Source: Bartonella koehlerae C-29 (GTDB taxonomy: Bacteria; Pseudomonadota; Alphaproteobacteria; Rhizobiales; Rhizobiaceae). Taken from it: a DNA stretch of 64,000 nt. Below are positions 1-10,446 of this stretch, piece by piece. The notes beneath the pieces were generated by a model. The model made no database searches. It was not told where the DNA came from and saw only the letters and a program-made list of their open reading frames with translations. Made by a program: the position numbers and the translations under genes. Every line of letters begins with the position of its first letter. Position 1 is the stretch's first letter. The DNA lies in contig NZ_KL407334.1 in assembly GCF_000706625.1 (NCBI RefSeq), forward strand, positions 337,771-401,770. Reading direction: 5' to 3'.

Positions 1-1122
1 ATGGCAATTGTTTTGCCAACATTGGGTGAAGAACGGCGTGCTACCTATTCACTTTTTTTACCGATTTCTCCATTTTCTGGCAAAGTATTACAGGTACCGA
101 TGATTGCTCGTAATGTTGAAAAAGGCACTGTCACCTATATTGAACCGGAAACAGGAGAAACCATTGAAACAGAGGTAACAGGGGGAAAAGTTAAATGTCA
201 GTGGAAGGTGGATTGGGCAATGCGCTGGACAGCGCTTGGTATTGATTATGAAATGGCGGGAAAAGATCTTATCGATTCCACAAATCTTTCTTCTAAAATT
301 TGCAAAGTACTTGGTGGAAAGCCACCAGAAGGGTTTAACTATGAGCTGTTTTTGGATGAGAAGGGGCAGAAAATTTCCAAATCCAAAGGAAATGGCTTAA
401 CCATTGACGAGTGGTTAACATATGCTCCAACAGAAAGTCTTGGGCTTTATATGTTTGCAAAGCCAAAAACAGCAAAACGACTTTATTTTGATGTTATTCC
501 AAAAGCCGTTGATGAATATTATGCGCATCTTTCAGCTTATGGTCGCCAAAAATGGCATGATCGACTTAACAATCCTGTATGGCATATTCATAATGGTTAT
601 CCTCCACAGGGTGATTTACCTGTCTCCTTTGCCATGCTTTTAAATTTGGTTAGTGCTTCAAATGCAGAAAATAAAGAGGTTCTTTGGGGTTTTATTTCTC
701 GTTATGCTAAAGGAGCGAATGCACAAACTTATCCGGAACTTGATCAGTTGGTGCAATTTGCCATTAAATATTTTGATGTTTTTGTTAAACCAAATAAAAA
801 ATTTCGCGCAGCAGATGATGGTGAGCGGGCAACATTAAGGCAAATTGATGCGAAATTAGCCAGTTTGCCTGAAACTTCCGATGGAAACACGATTCAAAAT
901 GCGCTTCTTGATGTTGCACGTTTAACGGAATGTTATCAAGATCATAACAAAAAAAGTCCTGAAGGGGGGCCAGGGGTTTCAAATGTCTTTTTTCAAATGC
1001 TCTATGAAGTGCTTTTAGGGCAGGAGAGGGGACCAAGATTAGGGTCATTTATTGCCTTGTATGGAATTAGTGAAATGCGGGCACTGATTGCTGAAGCACT
1101 TGCGCGACCTATGGAGGAATAA
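1..1122 (+). CDS. lysK: Lysyl-tRNA synthetase, class I (5' truncated by window)
   Basis: Charges tRNA-Lys with lysine in the cytoplasm. This is the class I enzyme found in archaea and many alphaproteobacteria, not the usual class II LysS. The visible 373 residues are open from base 1 and contain the KMSKS-type loop as KISKSKG at about residues 124-130, followed by the helical anticodon-binding region typical of class I LysRS. The HIGH-type motif and roughly the first third of a normal 520-550 residue protein must lie upstream of the window, so the ATG at base 1 is probably internal. The stop codon overlaps the prfC start by one base (TAATG), which implies translational coupling. The assignment is firm; the true start cannot be seen. 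Confidence 0.9.
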   Translation: MAIVLPTLGEERRATYSLFLPISPFSGKVLQVPMIARNVEKGTVTYIEPETGETIETEVTGGKVKCQWKVDWAMRWTALGIDYEMAGKDLIDSTNLSSKICKVLGGKPPEGFNYELFLDEKGQKISKSKGNGLTIDEWLTYAPTESLGLYMFAKPKTAKRLYFDVIPKAVDEYYAHLSAYGRQKWHDRLNNPVWHIHNGYPPQGDLPVSFAMLLNLVSASNAENKEVLWGFISRYAKGANAQTYPELDQLVQFAIKYFDVFVKPNKKFRAADDGERATLRQIDAKLASLPETSDGNTIQNALLDVARLTECYQDHNKKSPEGGPGVSNVFFQMLYEVLLGQERGPRLGSFIALYGISEMRALIAEALARPMEE

Positions 1123-2699
1123 TGGAAAAGAGAGCGCAAGAAGTAAAGCGACGTCGCACATTTGCGATCATAGCACATCCAGATGCGGGGAAAACAACAC
1201 TGACAGAAAAGCTTTTATTATTTGGTGGAGCTATTCAGCTTGCCGGTGAGGTAAAAGCAAAAAAAGACCGTATTCAAACTCGTTCTGATTGGATGCATAT
1301 TGAACGGGATCGTGGTATTTCGGTTGTGACATCGGTGATGACATTTGAATATGAAGATCATATTTTTAATTTACTAGACACTCCAGGCCATGAGGATTTT
1401 GCTGACGATACCTATCGCACGCTCACAGCTGTTGATAGTGCTATTATGGTGCTAGATGGTGCACGCGGAATTGAACCTAGAACACTGAAATTGTTTGAAG
1501 TCTGTCGGATGCGTGATATTCCTATTGTTACTTTTGTCAACAAAATGGATCGTGAGGCGCGTGATCCTATAGAACTTTTAGATGAAATTGAAGAAAAACT
1601 TGCTCTTCATACCGCGCCGATAACTTGGCCTATTGGTACGGGTAAGGATTTTGTTGGAACATTTGATCTTCATCATAATCGGTTTCGTCAAAAAGATGAT
1701 GAGATAACACAACAGACGGTTTCTGGACCTGATGAGGTTGCAAACTTGCTTCCTGAAAACCAACGCTCATCTTTTATCGAAAGTACAGAACTTGCGCGAA
1801 GCGCTTGCAAGAATTTTGATCTTCAAGCTTTTCGAGAAGGACATCTGACACCGGTTTATTTTGGTTCAGCTTTACGAAATTTTGGTATCCGTGATTTGAT
1901 CAATGCATTGATCGCTTTTGGTCCAAGTCCTCGTGATCAGGGTGCAGATCAACGCACTGTGAGAGCCACGGAATCTAAAATGACAGGGTTTGTTTTTAAA
2001 ATTCAAGCGAATATGGACCCTAATCACCGTGATCGTATTGCATTTTTTCGGGTATGTTCGGGAACACTTGAACGTGGCATGAAAACAAAGTTGGTACGAA
2101 CAGGAAAATCGATGACACTTTCGGCACCGCAATTTTTCTTTGCGCGTTCACGCCAAATTGCTGATCAAGCCTATGCTGGTGATATTGTAGGGATTCCTAA
2201 TCATGGAACGTTGCGTATTGGTGATACCTTGACAGAAGGAGAAAGTATCCTTTTTAAAGGAGTACCCAATTTTGCACCAGAAATTTTGCGTCGTGTTTGT
2301 TTAGGCGACCCAATGAAAGCAAAAAAACTGAAAGAAGCTTTGCAACAAATGGCTGAAGAAGGGGTCGTGCAATTATTTATTCCTGATGATGGTTCTCCTT
2401 CTCTCATTGGTGTGATTGGTGCTTTGCAGATTGATGTTTTAAAGGAACGACTTAAGATAGAATATGGATTACCGGTGAGTTTTGAACCAGCACACTTTAA
2501 TATATGCCGTTGGATTTCAGCACAAAGTAAAGATGAGATGCAAAAATTTCTCACCAATCACCGTTCTGCCATTGCTTATGACCTAGGGGGGGATCCAGTT
2601 TTTTTAGCAGAAAACTATTTTTCATTGAATTATGAGACAGAACGGGTGCCGCAGATAAAATTTGCGGCTTTTAAGGATTATCAGATACGTTCTGAATAA
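1122..2699 (+). CDS. prfC: Peptide chain release factor 3 (RF3)
   Basis: Translational GTPase that recycles RF1/RF2 from the ribosome after termination. The 525-residue length matches the family. Visible GTPase motifs are the P-loop AHPDAGKTT at 18-26, DTPGHEDF at 86-93 and NKMD at 140-143. EF-Tu-like domain 2 and an RF3-specific C-terminal domain follow. The ATG overlaps the lysK stop by one base, with GGAGGAA just upstream as ribosome-binding site. The gene converges on trxA, with a hairpin between them. No frameshift or missing motif. Confidence 0.96.
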   Translation: MEKRAQEVKRRRTFAIIAHPDAGKTTLTEKLLLFGGAIQLAGEVKAKKDRIQTRSDWMHIERDRGISVVTSVMTFEYEDHIFNLLDTPGHEDFADDTYRTLTAVDSAIMVLDGARGIEPRTLKLFEVCRMRDIPIVTFVNKMDREARDPIELLDEIEEKLALHTAPITWPIGTGKDFVGTFDLHHNRFRQKDDEITQQTVSGPDEVANLLPENQRSSFIESTELARSACKNFDLQAFREGHLTPVYFGSALRNFGIRDLINALIAFGPSPRDQGADQRTVRATESKMTGFVFKIQANMDPNHRDRIAFFRVCSGTLERGMKTKLVRTGKSMTLSAPQFFFARSRQIADQAYAGDIVGIPNHGTLRIGDTLTEGESILFKGVPNFAPEILRRVCLGDPMKAKKLKEALQQMAEEGVVQLFIPDDGSPSLIGVIGALQIDVLKERLKIEYGLPVSFEPAHFNICRWISAQSKDEMQKFLTNHRSAIAYDLGGDPVFLAENYFSLNYETERVPQIKFAAFKDYQIRSE

Positions 2700-2748
2700 A
2701 CAGATATGTTTTTTGTAAGAAAAACATTATCTTGAAAAAGGGCTAACA

Positions 2749-2779
2749 AAGAGGAGAGGCAAAACCTCTCTCCTTTTTA
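2749..2779. terminator. Hairpin terminator between convergent prfC and trxA
   Basis: GAGGAGAGG at 2751-2759 can pair imperfectly with CCTCTCTCC at 2765-2773 around a short CAAAA loop, followed by TTTTT on the + strand and preceded by A-rich sequence serving the - strand. It lies between two convergent genes, so it may terminate both. The stem contains one mismatch and one G-T pair; inferred from sequence only. Confidence 0.6.
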
Positions 2780-2800
2780 GAAAAATCACTATGAGCGGGC

Positions 2801-3124
2801 TTAACAAAGCCCTTCTTTAATCCATTCAGAAATACGCTCTTTAGAAGCAGCACCAACCATATTTGATGCAATATTTCCACCTTTGAACATCACTAAGGTA
2901 GGAATCGAGCGCACTCCATATTGGGTAGCCAATTCCGGATTTTCATCGATATTTACTTTGGCAATCTTAACTTGATTTTGCATTTCCACTGAAATTTCAT
3001 CTAAAATCGGAGCAATCATTTTGCAAGGACTACACCACTCTGCCCAAAAATCAACCACAACAGGGGTAGAGGAGGTCAGAATTTCGTTTTCAAAATTGCT
3101 CTTATCAATTTTTATACAGATCAT
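2801..3124 (-). CDS. trxA: Thioredoxin 1, WCSPC active site
   Basis: Small cytosolic disulfide reductase. With the start at 3124 it is 107 residues, the usual size. The start is set by AAAGGA seven bases before the ATG; an ATG seven codons upstream would place this site inside the gene. The fold markers are present: [11 protein letters not shown] with the redox cysteines C31 and C34, and the cis-proline in RSIPT (P75). The residue after the first cysteine is Ser, where thioredoxin nearly always has Gly (WCGPC). It follows addA on the same strand with a gap of about 100 bp, a linkage common in Rhizobiales. Confidence 0.93.
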   Translation of the reverse strand: MICIKIDKSNFENEILTSSTPVVVDFWAEWCSPCKMIAPILDEISVEMQNQVKIAKVNIDENPELATQYGVRSIPTLVMFKGGNIASNMVGAASKERISEWIKEGLC

Positions 3125-3151
3125 TGATTTATCCTTTATATTCACTTCTAT

Positions 3152-3180
3152 AAATTGGTACGATAACGCTTCATATCAAG
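3152..3180 (-). promoter_or_regulatory. Possible RpoH-type promoter of trxA
   Basis: Reading the - strand, CTTG (3180-3177) is followed by 18 bases and then CCAATTT (3158-3152). The alphaproteobacterial RpoH consensus is CTTG-N17/18-CYTATNT, so the -10 has one mismatch. It lies about 28 bases before the trxA start codon. Weak on its own and offered as a candidate. Confidence 0.3.
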
Positions 3181-3220
3181 TTATTGCAAAGATAAATAGA
3201 AAAAGCTTTTCTCAGCTTTA

Positions 3221-6200
3221 TCAAGAAATTTCATCAAGAAGCGCATCGAGTTTTTCTGGAGGAAGTTTAAAAACTTTTACTTCTTTACTGTAGACAAGAA
3301 GAGCCTGGATATCTTTGTTGGGATGAATAGCTTGCAGTAATTTTCGGTAAAGAGCCATTTGCAACAAGTAATGTGGTGCGATAGCGGCCTCGTTTTCAGG
3401 TGGAGCTCCTGTTTTAAAATCCGCAAAGATGATGTTGTTTTCTGTGATGTAGAGACGGTCAATTTGCCCGGAAATGGCTTGTTCTTTTCCACGAATTTTT
3501 ACAATACCCATTAAAGAGACTTCAGCACGTGAATGATCAGAGAAGAGGGGCTTAAGATAGGAATGATCTAAAATCTGCCAAACATGACAAAGTACTTTTT
3601 TTCGTTGTGTTTCCTGCCAATGAGAAGCTTTTGTGTTGAGATAGTGTTGGGCGTAATCTCGACGTTTTTGAACGGGATAATTGGGTAGATGTTGTAGCAA
3701 TCGGTGAACGATATTACCATATTCAATGGAAAAAGCTCTGTTGATGTTTGTTTCTCCTAAGACAGGTGAGAGGCTAAGATATTTTGGATTAGAAGAAATC
3801 TCAGGATCATCTTCAATAGAAAGGCTTGCGACAGAGGGTCTCAACGGTTTTGGTAGAGCTGGTTCTACTGGGACTTTATGGGAGAAAAAAGTGGGCAAAG
3901 ATGGGTGTGTTTGGCGCGTAGCACAAGCTATCTTTTGCTTTATAGGGATAGAAGGAGAAGCTGTAATGCAATAGCGCCAAGCCGCAATGTCTTCTGCTGG
4001 ACCTTTTATAGCAACGGCATGCGGTTTGAGAGCTTTCTTTACTAATTGTAGCCACGTATGAGAGGAGGTTTTCTCACCACTATATCCACAAATAAACAAT
4101 CGATCTTCAGCACGTGTCATTCCTACATAGAGAAGTCGTCTATATTCTTCTTCTGCGCGCTCTTTTAAATATGACAGTGCTTGTTGAGAGAGTTTTGTAT
4201 CAAATTTTTCATTGGGACGCCAAATAAACGCTTGTTGATCTCTCCATTGTGCATGACTTGAAGGAGCTTTAAGCAAATGAGGTGCATGTTGAGAGTGCCA
4301 AATAGCACTTCCTGGATCAACCAGAAACACAACAGCAGCCTCTAGTCCTTTTGCGGCATGCACAGTCATAATATGAACTTCTTCATGGTTTTGATCAAAT
4401 TCTCGTTTAATTTCTGGATCGTTTGCTCTTAGTGTTTCCAAAAAAGCTTGCAATCCTGGTAAACCAGTTTTTTGAAGAGTAAGTGTATAATCCATAAAAA
4501 CATCAAGCACATCATTTGCTTCAGATCCTAGGCGACCGAGGATTTTTTGTCGTCCCTTATCATTATTTAAAATATAGCTGTAGAATTCAAAAACCGGTAT
4601 TTTATCTACAAGAGTGCGATAATGATTCAAATTTTCGAAAGCATCTCTAAAAGATGCGTGTGATGAGGCATGCATACAGAGACTTTGCCAAAGAGAGCCT
4701 GTACGGTGCGCTGCAAGTTGATAAAGTTCCTCTTCGCTAAGCGAAAAAAGTGGACTTTTTAAAACACAAGCAAGAGAAAGATCATCTTTTGGTTGCAAAA
4801 CAAACCGTGCCAGCGCCATTAAATCACGCACACTCATATGTTTGGTGAGTTGTAAACGATCAGCACCAGCGATGGGAATATTGCGTAATTTAAGGGCACG
4901 AGAAAGGGCAGAAACAAAGTGATCACGTTTACGCACCAAGACCATAATGTCGCTGGCACGCATGAGGCGTCCTTTTGCTGGAAGCATTTCTCCGTTGTGT
5001 AACCAGTTGGCAATGGTTTCAGCAATTTTTTCTGCCAAACGTGTTTCAGGTGTGTCTAAATGATCAACGCTTAAATGCCACTCATCAGGAAATTCACTTT
5101 TTTCTTTGGAAATGGCATCCCATAAAATAACCTCTCCTGGGCTATGAACACGAATAGCTTCGTGCACTGTCTTTGTATTTTCTGCTGAAAGCCCTTTATA
5201 ATTTTCGGGTGTTTCAAAGACGAGATCAACGCTTTTAAGGACATCAGCTGTAGAGCGAAAAGAATAATTGAGTTGTATTTTTTCAAATTTCTGATTCACC
5301 TGCTGTACTTTTTTTTGAATCATTCGTCCGTTTTCAGCAAAATTTTCCGGGGCAGCACCTTGAAAAGAATAAATGGATTGTTTTTCATCTCCAACAGCAA
5401 AAAGAGTGCGTATATTTGTACATTGACTATGACCTGTAAAAAATTCTTGCGCCAAAAGTTGAATAATTTGCCATTGCTCAGGGTTGGTATCTTGCGCTTC
5501 ATCAAGCAAAATATGATCAAGACCACTGTCAAGTTTATAGTGCACCCATAGACTTGCACCTTGACGTTTTAACAAATGGAGTGTGCGTTCAATAAGATCA
5601 TTAAAATCTAAAAATCCATTAGCTTTTTTGAGATTTGCAGTGATTTTAAGATATATGGCACAAAGCTGAAAAGCAGCCTTATTAAGTGTAGCAATTTTTG
5701 TGTATTGATATTTTTCTAAAAGAACAGAAAGCTCGCTTTGTTTATTTTCAATCATTTGTTGAATAAAAGGCCAAATTTCATCTGATTTTTTACAAGATAA
5801 ACGCGAAAAATTACGGGGTTTGCCTTTCGTTTTAAAATAAATATCGTAAATAATATTGATAATGTTTTCTTCATCACAAGCCTCTTCTAATTGAGAAAAT
5901 TTCGTGATCATTTCTTTGAGGCTCTTATTGCCATAGATTTGACAATGGGTAAGTACATAAAGAGGCAGACGAGCAGTCTGTTGAATTTTTTCTAACAACT
6001 GTTCATTTGTTTCACCAGGCGCTAACTGAAAAAGCGCACGCAATTTTTCTTCTCCGTTTTCAGAAAGAATAGAGGTCAAGAAATCAGACAGTTGATGTTG
6101 TTTTTCAGTTGCTTCGTACAGCAATTGGTTAAAAGTGTGCTCACGGATAACTTTAAGCAGCTGTTTTAAAGCAGGCTGTGCATCTTTATGTTCCAAAAGC

Positions 6201-6694
6201 TGGCGACGTGCTTCTTGTAATAATTTTTTTCGATTAATATCGTCTATCAGTTCGAAATGTCCAGCAATATTGGCTTCTAGCATAAAGTGATGCAAGAGAG
6301 ATTCACAAAATGCGTGAATCGTTTGGATTTTTAAGCCTCCTGGAGTTTCGAGGGCACGAGCAAAGAGTTGACGCGCATAGGTTAGTTTTTGTGCATTGAT
6401 GGGTTTATTTTCAATTTGCGATAAAGTTTGTTGCAACTGTGTATCTTCCAGTTCATTCCAACTGGAAAGTGTGCGAAAAATTCGTGATTGCATAACGGCG
6501 GCGGCGGCTTTTGTATAAGTAAGGCATAAAATACGTGCTGGAGGGGTACCATTTAAAAGCAAACGAATAACGCGTTCGCTTAAAACGTGGGTTTTTCCAG
6601 ATCCTGCATTTGCAGAAACCCATACATTTGTTTTTGGATGTGTTGCCTTTGCTTGTGCATCAAGGGCTGCTTCAGGAATAGAAAAAAGAGTCAT
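3221..6694 (-). CDS. addA: AddA helicase-nuclease subunit
   Basis: Large subunit of the AddAB complex that resects double-strand breaks for RecA-dependent repair, the alphaproteobacterial counterpart of RecBCD. Visible parts are a Walker A ANAGSGKT at about 28-35, UvrD-type helicase motifs (LLDEAQDTNPEQW, VGDEKQSIYSFQGA, VMTRAEDR-like region) and a C-terminal PD-(D/E)XK nuclease with DFKTG followed by a Gln-containing QMALYR helix. The ATG at 6694 overlaps the addB stop as ATGA, so this start (1157 residues) is preferred over one 13 codons upstream. The gene is co-transcribed with addB and probably trxA. Confidence 0.95.
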   Translation of the reverse strand: MTLFSIPEAALDAQAKATHPKTNVWVSANAGSGKTHVLSERVIRLLLNGTPPARILCLTYTKAAAAVMQSRIFRTLSSWNELEDTQLQQTLSQIENKPINAQKLTYARQLFARALETPGGLKIQTIHAFCESLLHHFMLEANIAGHFELIDDINRKKLLQEARRQLLEHKDAQPALKQLLKVIREHTFNQLLYEATEKQHQLSDFLTSILSENGEEKLRALFQLAPGETNEQLLEKIQQTARLPLYVLTHCQIYGNKSLKEMITKFSQLEEACDEENIINIIYDIYFKTKGKPRNFSRLSCKKSDEIWPFIQQMIENKQSELSVLLEKYQYTKIATLNKAAFQLCAIYLKITANLKKANGFLDFNDLIERTLHLLKRQGASLWVHYKLDSGLDHILLDEAQDTNPEQWQIIQLLAQEFFTGHSQCTNIRTLFAVGDEKQSIYSFQGAAPENFAENGRMIQKKVQQVNQKFEKIQLNYSFRSTADVLKSVDLVFETPENYKGLSAENTKTVHEAIRVHSPGEVILWDAISKEKSEFPDEWHLSVDHLDTPETRLAEKIAETIANWLHNGEMLPAKGRLMRASDIMVLVRKRDHFVSALSRALKLRNIPIAGADRLQLTKHMSVRDLMALARFVLQPKDDLSLACVLKSPLFSLSEEELYQLAAHRTGSLWQSLCMHASSHASFRDAFENLNHYRTLVDKIPVFEFYSYILNNDKGRQKILGRLGSEANDVLDVFMDYTLTLQKTGLPGLQAFLETLRANDPEIKREFDQNHEEVHIMTVHAAKGLEAAVVFLVDPGSAIWHSQHAPHLLKAPSSHAQWRDQQAFIWRPNEKFDTKLSQQALSYLKERAEEEYRRLLYVGMTRAEDRLFICGYSGEKTSSHTWLQLVKKALKPHAVAIKGPAEDIAAWRYCITASPSIPIKQKIACATRQTHPSLPTFFSHKVPVEPALPKPLRPSVASLSIEDDPEISSNPKYLSLSPVLGETNINRAFSIEYGNIVHRLLQHLPNYPVQKRRDYAQHYLNTKASHWQETQRKKVLCHVWQILDHSYLKPLFSDHSRAEVSLMGIVKIRGKEQAISGQIDRLYITENNIIFADFKTGAPPENEAAIAPHYLLQMALYRKLLQAIHPNKDIQALLVYSKEVKVFKLPPEKLDALLDEIS

Positions 6695-9600
6695 GATTGA
6701 TCTGCTTTCTGAAAACCGCTTGACCATTCCCATAAGCGTGCCAAATGGTCATAATCACCTTCATATCGTTTTGTTATGGGGACGGCGTGTGAAAGATAAC
6801 CCTGTTGTGGATTTTGATAATAATCCATTAATGCGATAAGATGTTCCCATGCTTTTTCACCAAGATCAATGGCGCTTTGATGATCTTTTGTGTCTTTCTT
6901 TAAAAAAATTGATTGGGGAATGATTTTACCTTTTCCATTGAGAGCGATGTAAGACAGATTTACAGGAGTAAAATCTTGAAAATCTGTAAAAGCACCTTGC
7001 ATAAGTAAAGCTGCTTCCAATGCCAATTGTGGAAATAATAAATCGCGCACTTGTTTTGATGAAGGAGGGGTGCTGGTTTTAAAATCGATAATTTCAACCA
7101 TTTTTCCTGGCAATACATCAATGCGATCAGCACGTCCCGAAAGAGTTACACCTGTAGTACCTATAGGTATTTTTTGCGATACCACTTCGGCATATCGTTC
7201 TCGAGGCCCTAAACTTTGTTCCCATTGGAGAAAAAATGGAGCAAGATTTTCAAAATTGTTCCACCAGATTGCTTCAATATCGGGTGGCAAATTGAATTTA
7301 TCAAATTCTTTACACCCGATATTGAGAAGTACATCGAGGACATTCGCAGAATTTGGATTTTTTACTTTTGTACAAAAAGCAGCAAAAATAGCGTGATATA
7401 GTATTCCACGTTCAGAAGCACCAGGGTTATGGATGAGGGCTTTAAGCGGTTTAAGCCGCAAGATTTTTTTGGCATAAATAGCATAAGGGTCATAGCGCAA
7501 CGTTGCGATTTCAGTGACGGAAAAATGGCGAGGACGTGTATCAAGGGGTGGTACAGGGCAAGGACGTTTCACACCGGCAGTGATATTTGTATGATCAAGC
7601 ATTTTTGTCCAATGAAGAAATATTTCACCTCGTGCGCGGATTTGTTTCCAAACCTGTTTTCCTATAACTGTTTCTAAGCGCTGTAACCAGCGTGAAGGAA
7701 GTGAAGGAGCATGATTAACCCGTAGTGCTCGGCTCATCACCACTTTATTCATTCCCATAGCCCATTGAAAGTCATGGGCAGAAAGGCCAATACGCTTTTC
7801 TGGTGGTTCAAGAGTTAACATGATTTTCATTGGTCGTGATAAAAAAGCATCATGACGGGTTGTAATAGGCCATGATCCTTCATTAAGACCACCAATAACC
7901 ACGGTATCAACGGTTTGCAAACGTGATTCTAAGGTTCCCCAAATGAACAAACGCGGGTGTCCTCCGGGAGAAGGTGTAACGGAACGGGTTGCTATAAGGG
8001 CTGAAAATATAGCGAGCCATTCACAAAGTTGAAATTTTAGTCCTGATTGATCATTCACCAATTCACGCAAAAAAGTTAAGAGAGTTTGTCCTGCTTCATG
8101 TTGATAAAGATGCGCAAGAGAATTATTTTCATCACGCCCAAAGTTTTCAAATACTTCAACTGTTGCTACCACGGCTTCATTGACGGTACATTCCTTTTCT
8201 TGTTTCATAAGAGATGCTAAAGGTTCGATGGCTTTGACTAAAAAATGACAAAGCAGACGTGCTTCTTCACAGTTTTGTTGATCAAGAACGTCAGTTTCAG
8301 AAATATTATGGGAATATATATCTATCCACTTTTCAAGAAATTTGTCACATTCACAAAGATTAATACAGCCCGCATTTCCTCGAAGAACAAAGAGTTCAAA
8401 ATTTTCTGCCATTTCGCGTAAGCGATGACGGTTTTGTCCTAGTGTTGTGAATGGATGTTTGAGAAGGGAAAGAAAAGCAATTGGATCACCAGGCTGAAAT
8501 ACATTTTCTAAAAGGAGCCGTAACAAGGTTGCAGGAAGTGTTTGTGCAAGTGGTATTCCGCCAGAATCATTCGCTTCAATTCCAAAACGCTTTAATTCAG
8601 CTGCAACACGGCGTGCTAGATTACGGTCATTTGTAATGAGAGCTGCAGTTTTTTGAGGTTCTTCAATAGCATTGCGTAAAGCAACAGCAATGGCAAGCGC
8701 TTCTTCACGCTCGTTTATAGCTTCAATGAATGACCAATTTTCACAAAGGTTTTCATAATCATCGCGGACAATTCGTACCCAGCGCTCTGTTGTAGAGGCT
8801 GGTCGCAGCGCTTCTGATAAAAGAGCCATACGCCTTTTCTTTATTGCGCTTTGTTGACCAATTTCGCGCACATGAATGCGGTGACATTCCATGAGAGAGA
8901 GAAGTTTTTTGAAATGATATTGAGGATGGCTAAAAGCATTCGCTGCATGATCAAAAACATTACAAGTTGTTTTTTCTTCTTTGATTGTACCTAAAGCCTC
9001 CCATTGTTCTTCATCCATATGAAGATCAAATCCAGCAAGAACAACAGCTCCTTTTGGCAGAGAAGCAATGACCTTTAAAAGATTAGAGACTGCGGGAATA
9101 GAACCTGATACACCAGCTGCAAGTATAGGTTTGTTAGGTTGTGTTCGCCATAAAGTCTCAGCATGCATTTTAAGTGCTTGATTACGCCATTCAGCTGGAT
9201 TACTTCGTTGTTTTTCTTTTAAGATTTGCGGCCAGTTTTGTGTAACAATGGTGAGGAAATCGAGCGTTATTTGCCACCATTCAGCGATCATATCTGGGGC
9301 AATTTCTTTAAGTTTTGACCAGTCTGCAGCTTCTGTTTCCATTTCATCCATCAACTGTGCTAAATTTTGAGCAAGCCAAATTGCATCAGCAGTATGAGCA
9401 GGAATAAGCACGTCTTCTGTACCAAACATAGAGCGCAAGTGATCAGGTAAATTTTCGCGCCAAGGACGAATGAGACGCGCTAAAAGCAGAAGGCGTTCAC
9501 TTTCTTCAATGGGAGGATTGAGAATGTTGTTATGATTTTCACCAAAAAGGAAGCTATGCTCGTCCACATCTCCCAGAGCACGAATGGTTGGCAAGAAGGT

Positions 9601-9813
9601 TGATTTTGTGTCGCTTCTTTCAACAAAGGTCGTACGTAAAGCCCGAGCAGCACGACGTGTTGGCACATAAATAAGGGTATCCACAAGGGCCGTTTGAATA
9701 TCGCCATTTGGTGCAAAGTCATCAATAAGATCACTAGAGAGCAATGCATCAACAAAATGCGGTAAAAAGGCAGTTCCCGAAGAAATAGAAAAGACACGTG
9801 GTTTATAGGTCAT
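6691..9813 (-). CDS. addB: AddB nuclease subunit
   Basis: Partner of AddA in double-strand break processing. The 1040-residue protein has the alphaproteobacterial AddB layout: a degenerate N-terminal helicase-like region (YVPTRRAARAL near residue 50) and a C-terminal nuclease with EIIDFKTSTPP and a Gln-containing FPQLALEAALL segment. It overlaps addA by four bases. Upstream lies decayed DNA instead of the sugar-phosphate nucleotidyltransferase gene that often precedes it in related genomes. Start ATG is at 9813; no strong ribosome-binding site is visible. Confidence 0.94.
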   Translation of the reverse strand: MTYKPRVFSISSGTAFLPHFVDALLSSDLIDDFAPNGDIQTALVDTLIYVPTRRAARALRTTFVERSDTKSTFLPTIRALGDVDEHSFLFGENHNNILNPPIEESERLLLLARLIRPWRENLPDHLRSMFGTEDVLIPAHTADAIWLAQNLAQLMDEMETEAADWSKLKEIAPDMIAEWWQITLDFLTIVTQNWPQILKEKQRSNPAEWRNQALKMHAETLWRTQPNKPILAAGVSGSIPAVSNLLKVIASLPKGAVVLAGFDLHMDEEQWEALGTIKEEKTTCNVFDHAANAFSHPQYHFKKLLSLMECHRIHVREIGQQSAIKKRRMALLSEALRPASTTERWVRIVRDDYENLCENWSFIEAINEREEALAIAVALRNAIEEPQKTAALITNDRNLARRVAAELKRFGIEANDSGGIPLAQTLPATLLRLLLENVFQPGDPIAFLSLLKHPFTTLGQNRHRLREMAENFELFVLRGNAGCINLCECDKFLEKWIDIYSHNISETDVLDQQNCEEARLLCHFLVKAIEPLASLMKQEKECTVNEAVVATVEVFENFGRDENNSLAHLYQHEAGQTLLTFLRELVNDQSGLKFQLCEWLAIFSALIATRSVTPSPGGHPRLFIWGTLESRLQTVDTVVIGGLNEGSWPITTRHDAFLSRPMKIMLTLEPPEKRIGLSAHDFQWAMGMNKVVMSRALRVNHAPSLPSRWLQRLETVIGKQVWKQIRARGEIFLHWTKMLDHTNITAGVKRPCPVPPLDTRPRHFSVTEIATLRYDPYAIYAKKILRLKPLKALIHNPGASERGILYHAIFAAFCTKVKNPNSANVLDVLLNIGCKEFDKFNLPPDIEAIWWNNFENLAPFFLQWEQSLGPRERYAEVVSQKIPIGTTGVTLSGRADRIDVLPGKMVEIIDFKTSTPPSSKQVRDLLFPQLALEAALLMQGAFTDFQDFTPVNLSYIALNGKGKIIPQSIFLKKDTKDHQSAIDLGEKAWEHLIALMDYYQNPQQGYLSHAVPITKRYEGDYDHLARLWEWSSGFQKADQS

Positions 9814-10446
9814 ATGATCTCATTTGAGCTGTATGGAAAAACTCTATCTTATTGATTAATTTGCATCATCCTTACTGTATATAATTTTTATGAGCGAACA
9901 AAATTGAAAAGCTGCATCTGGACAGGAGATTTCTGACTTTAACTTATGAAAAAACATTGAAACACATGCCCAACGCTATCTCAAGTCCTAAGAAAATAAT
10001 TGTTGGAATAACTTTATATGAATTGAGTTATCGTGCAAAAATATAAAGAGATTCTCTGATACTGTTTAACCAAGAACTGGTTTCAGTTCATTATTGAGTT
10101 TGGACAGGCAATGTAAGGAGCAACTCTTAAATTTTCAAAGGCAAATTATATTGGCAGTGAGTGAACGGATTAAACAAGGACTTTATGCTACTGTTTATAC
10201 TGTGTAAGATGAAAATGCTCGTTACATAAGGCGTCGTTTGCAAAAAAAAGCGTTCCATAACATTGCGAGACTTAAATAGCCAGTTTTGCAAAGAATATTG
10301 ATTAATTCTCATCAAAGATTTAAGAAAAACAAATACAACAAGATATATACGCGTTCTCTAGATTATGTACACTTCATTCCCTAATCGAAAGGACGATTGA
10401 AACCTAGACCAACAATTTTATAAAAGAAGTTCTTTATTTATCAGAT
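9814..10446. other. Gene-free stretch, unassigned decayed DNA
   Basis: No open gene, hairpin or RNA gene recognised. A stop-interrupted + strand reading around 10150-10300 looks as if it was once coding, with a basic segment near 10225-10275, but I could not name it. In related Rhizobiales this position often carries a MurU-like nucleotidyltransferase; I see no trace of its glycine-rich N-terminus on either strand. Confidence 0.4.
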
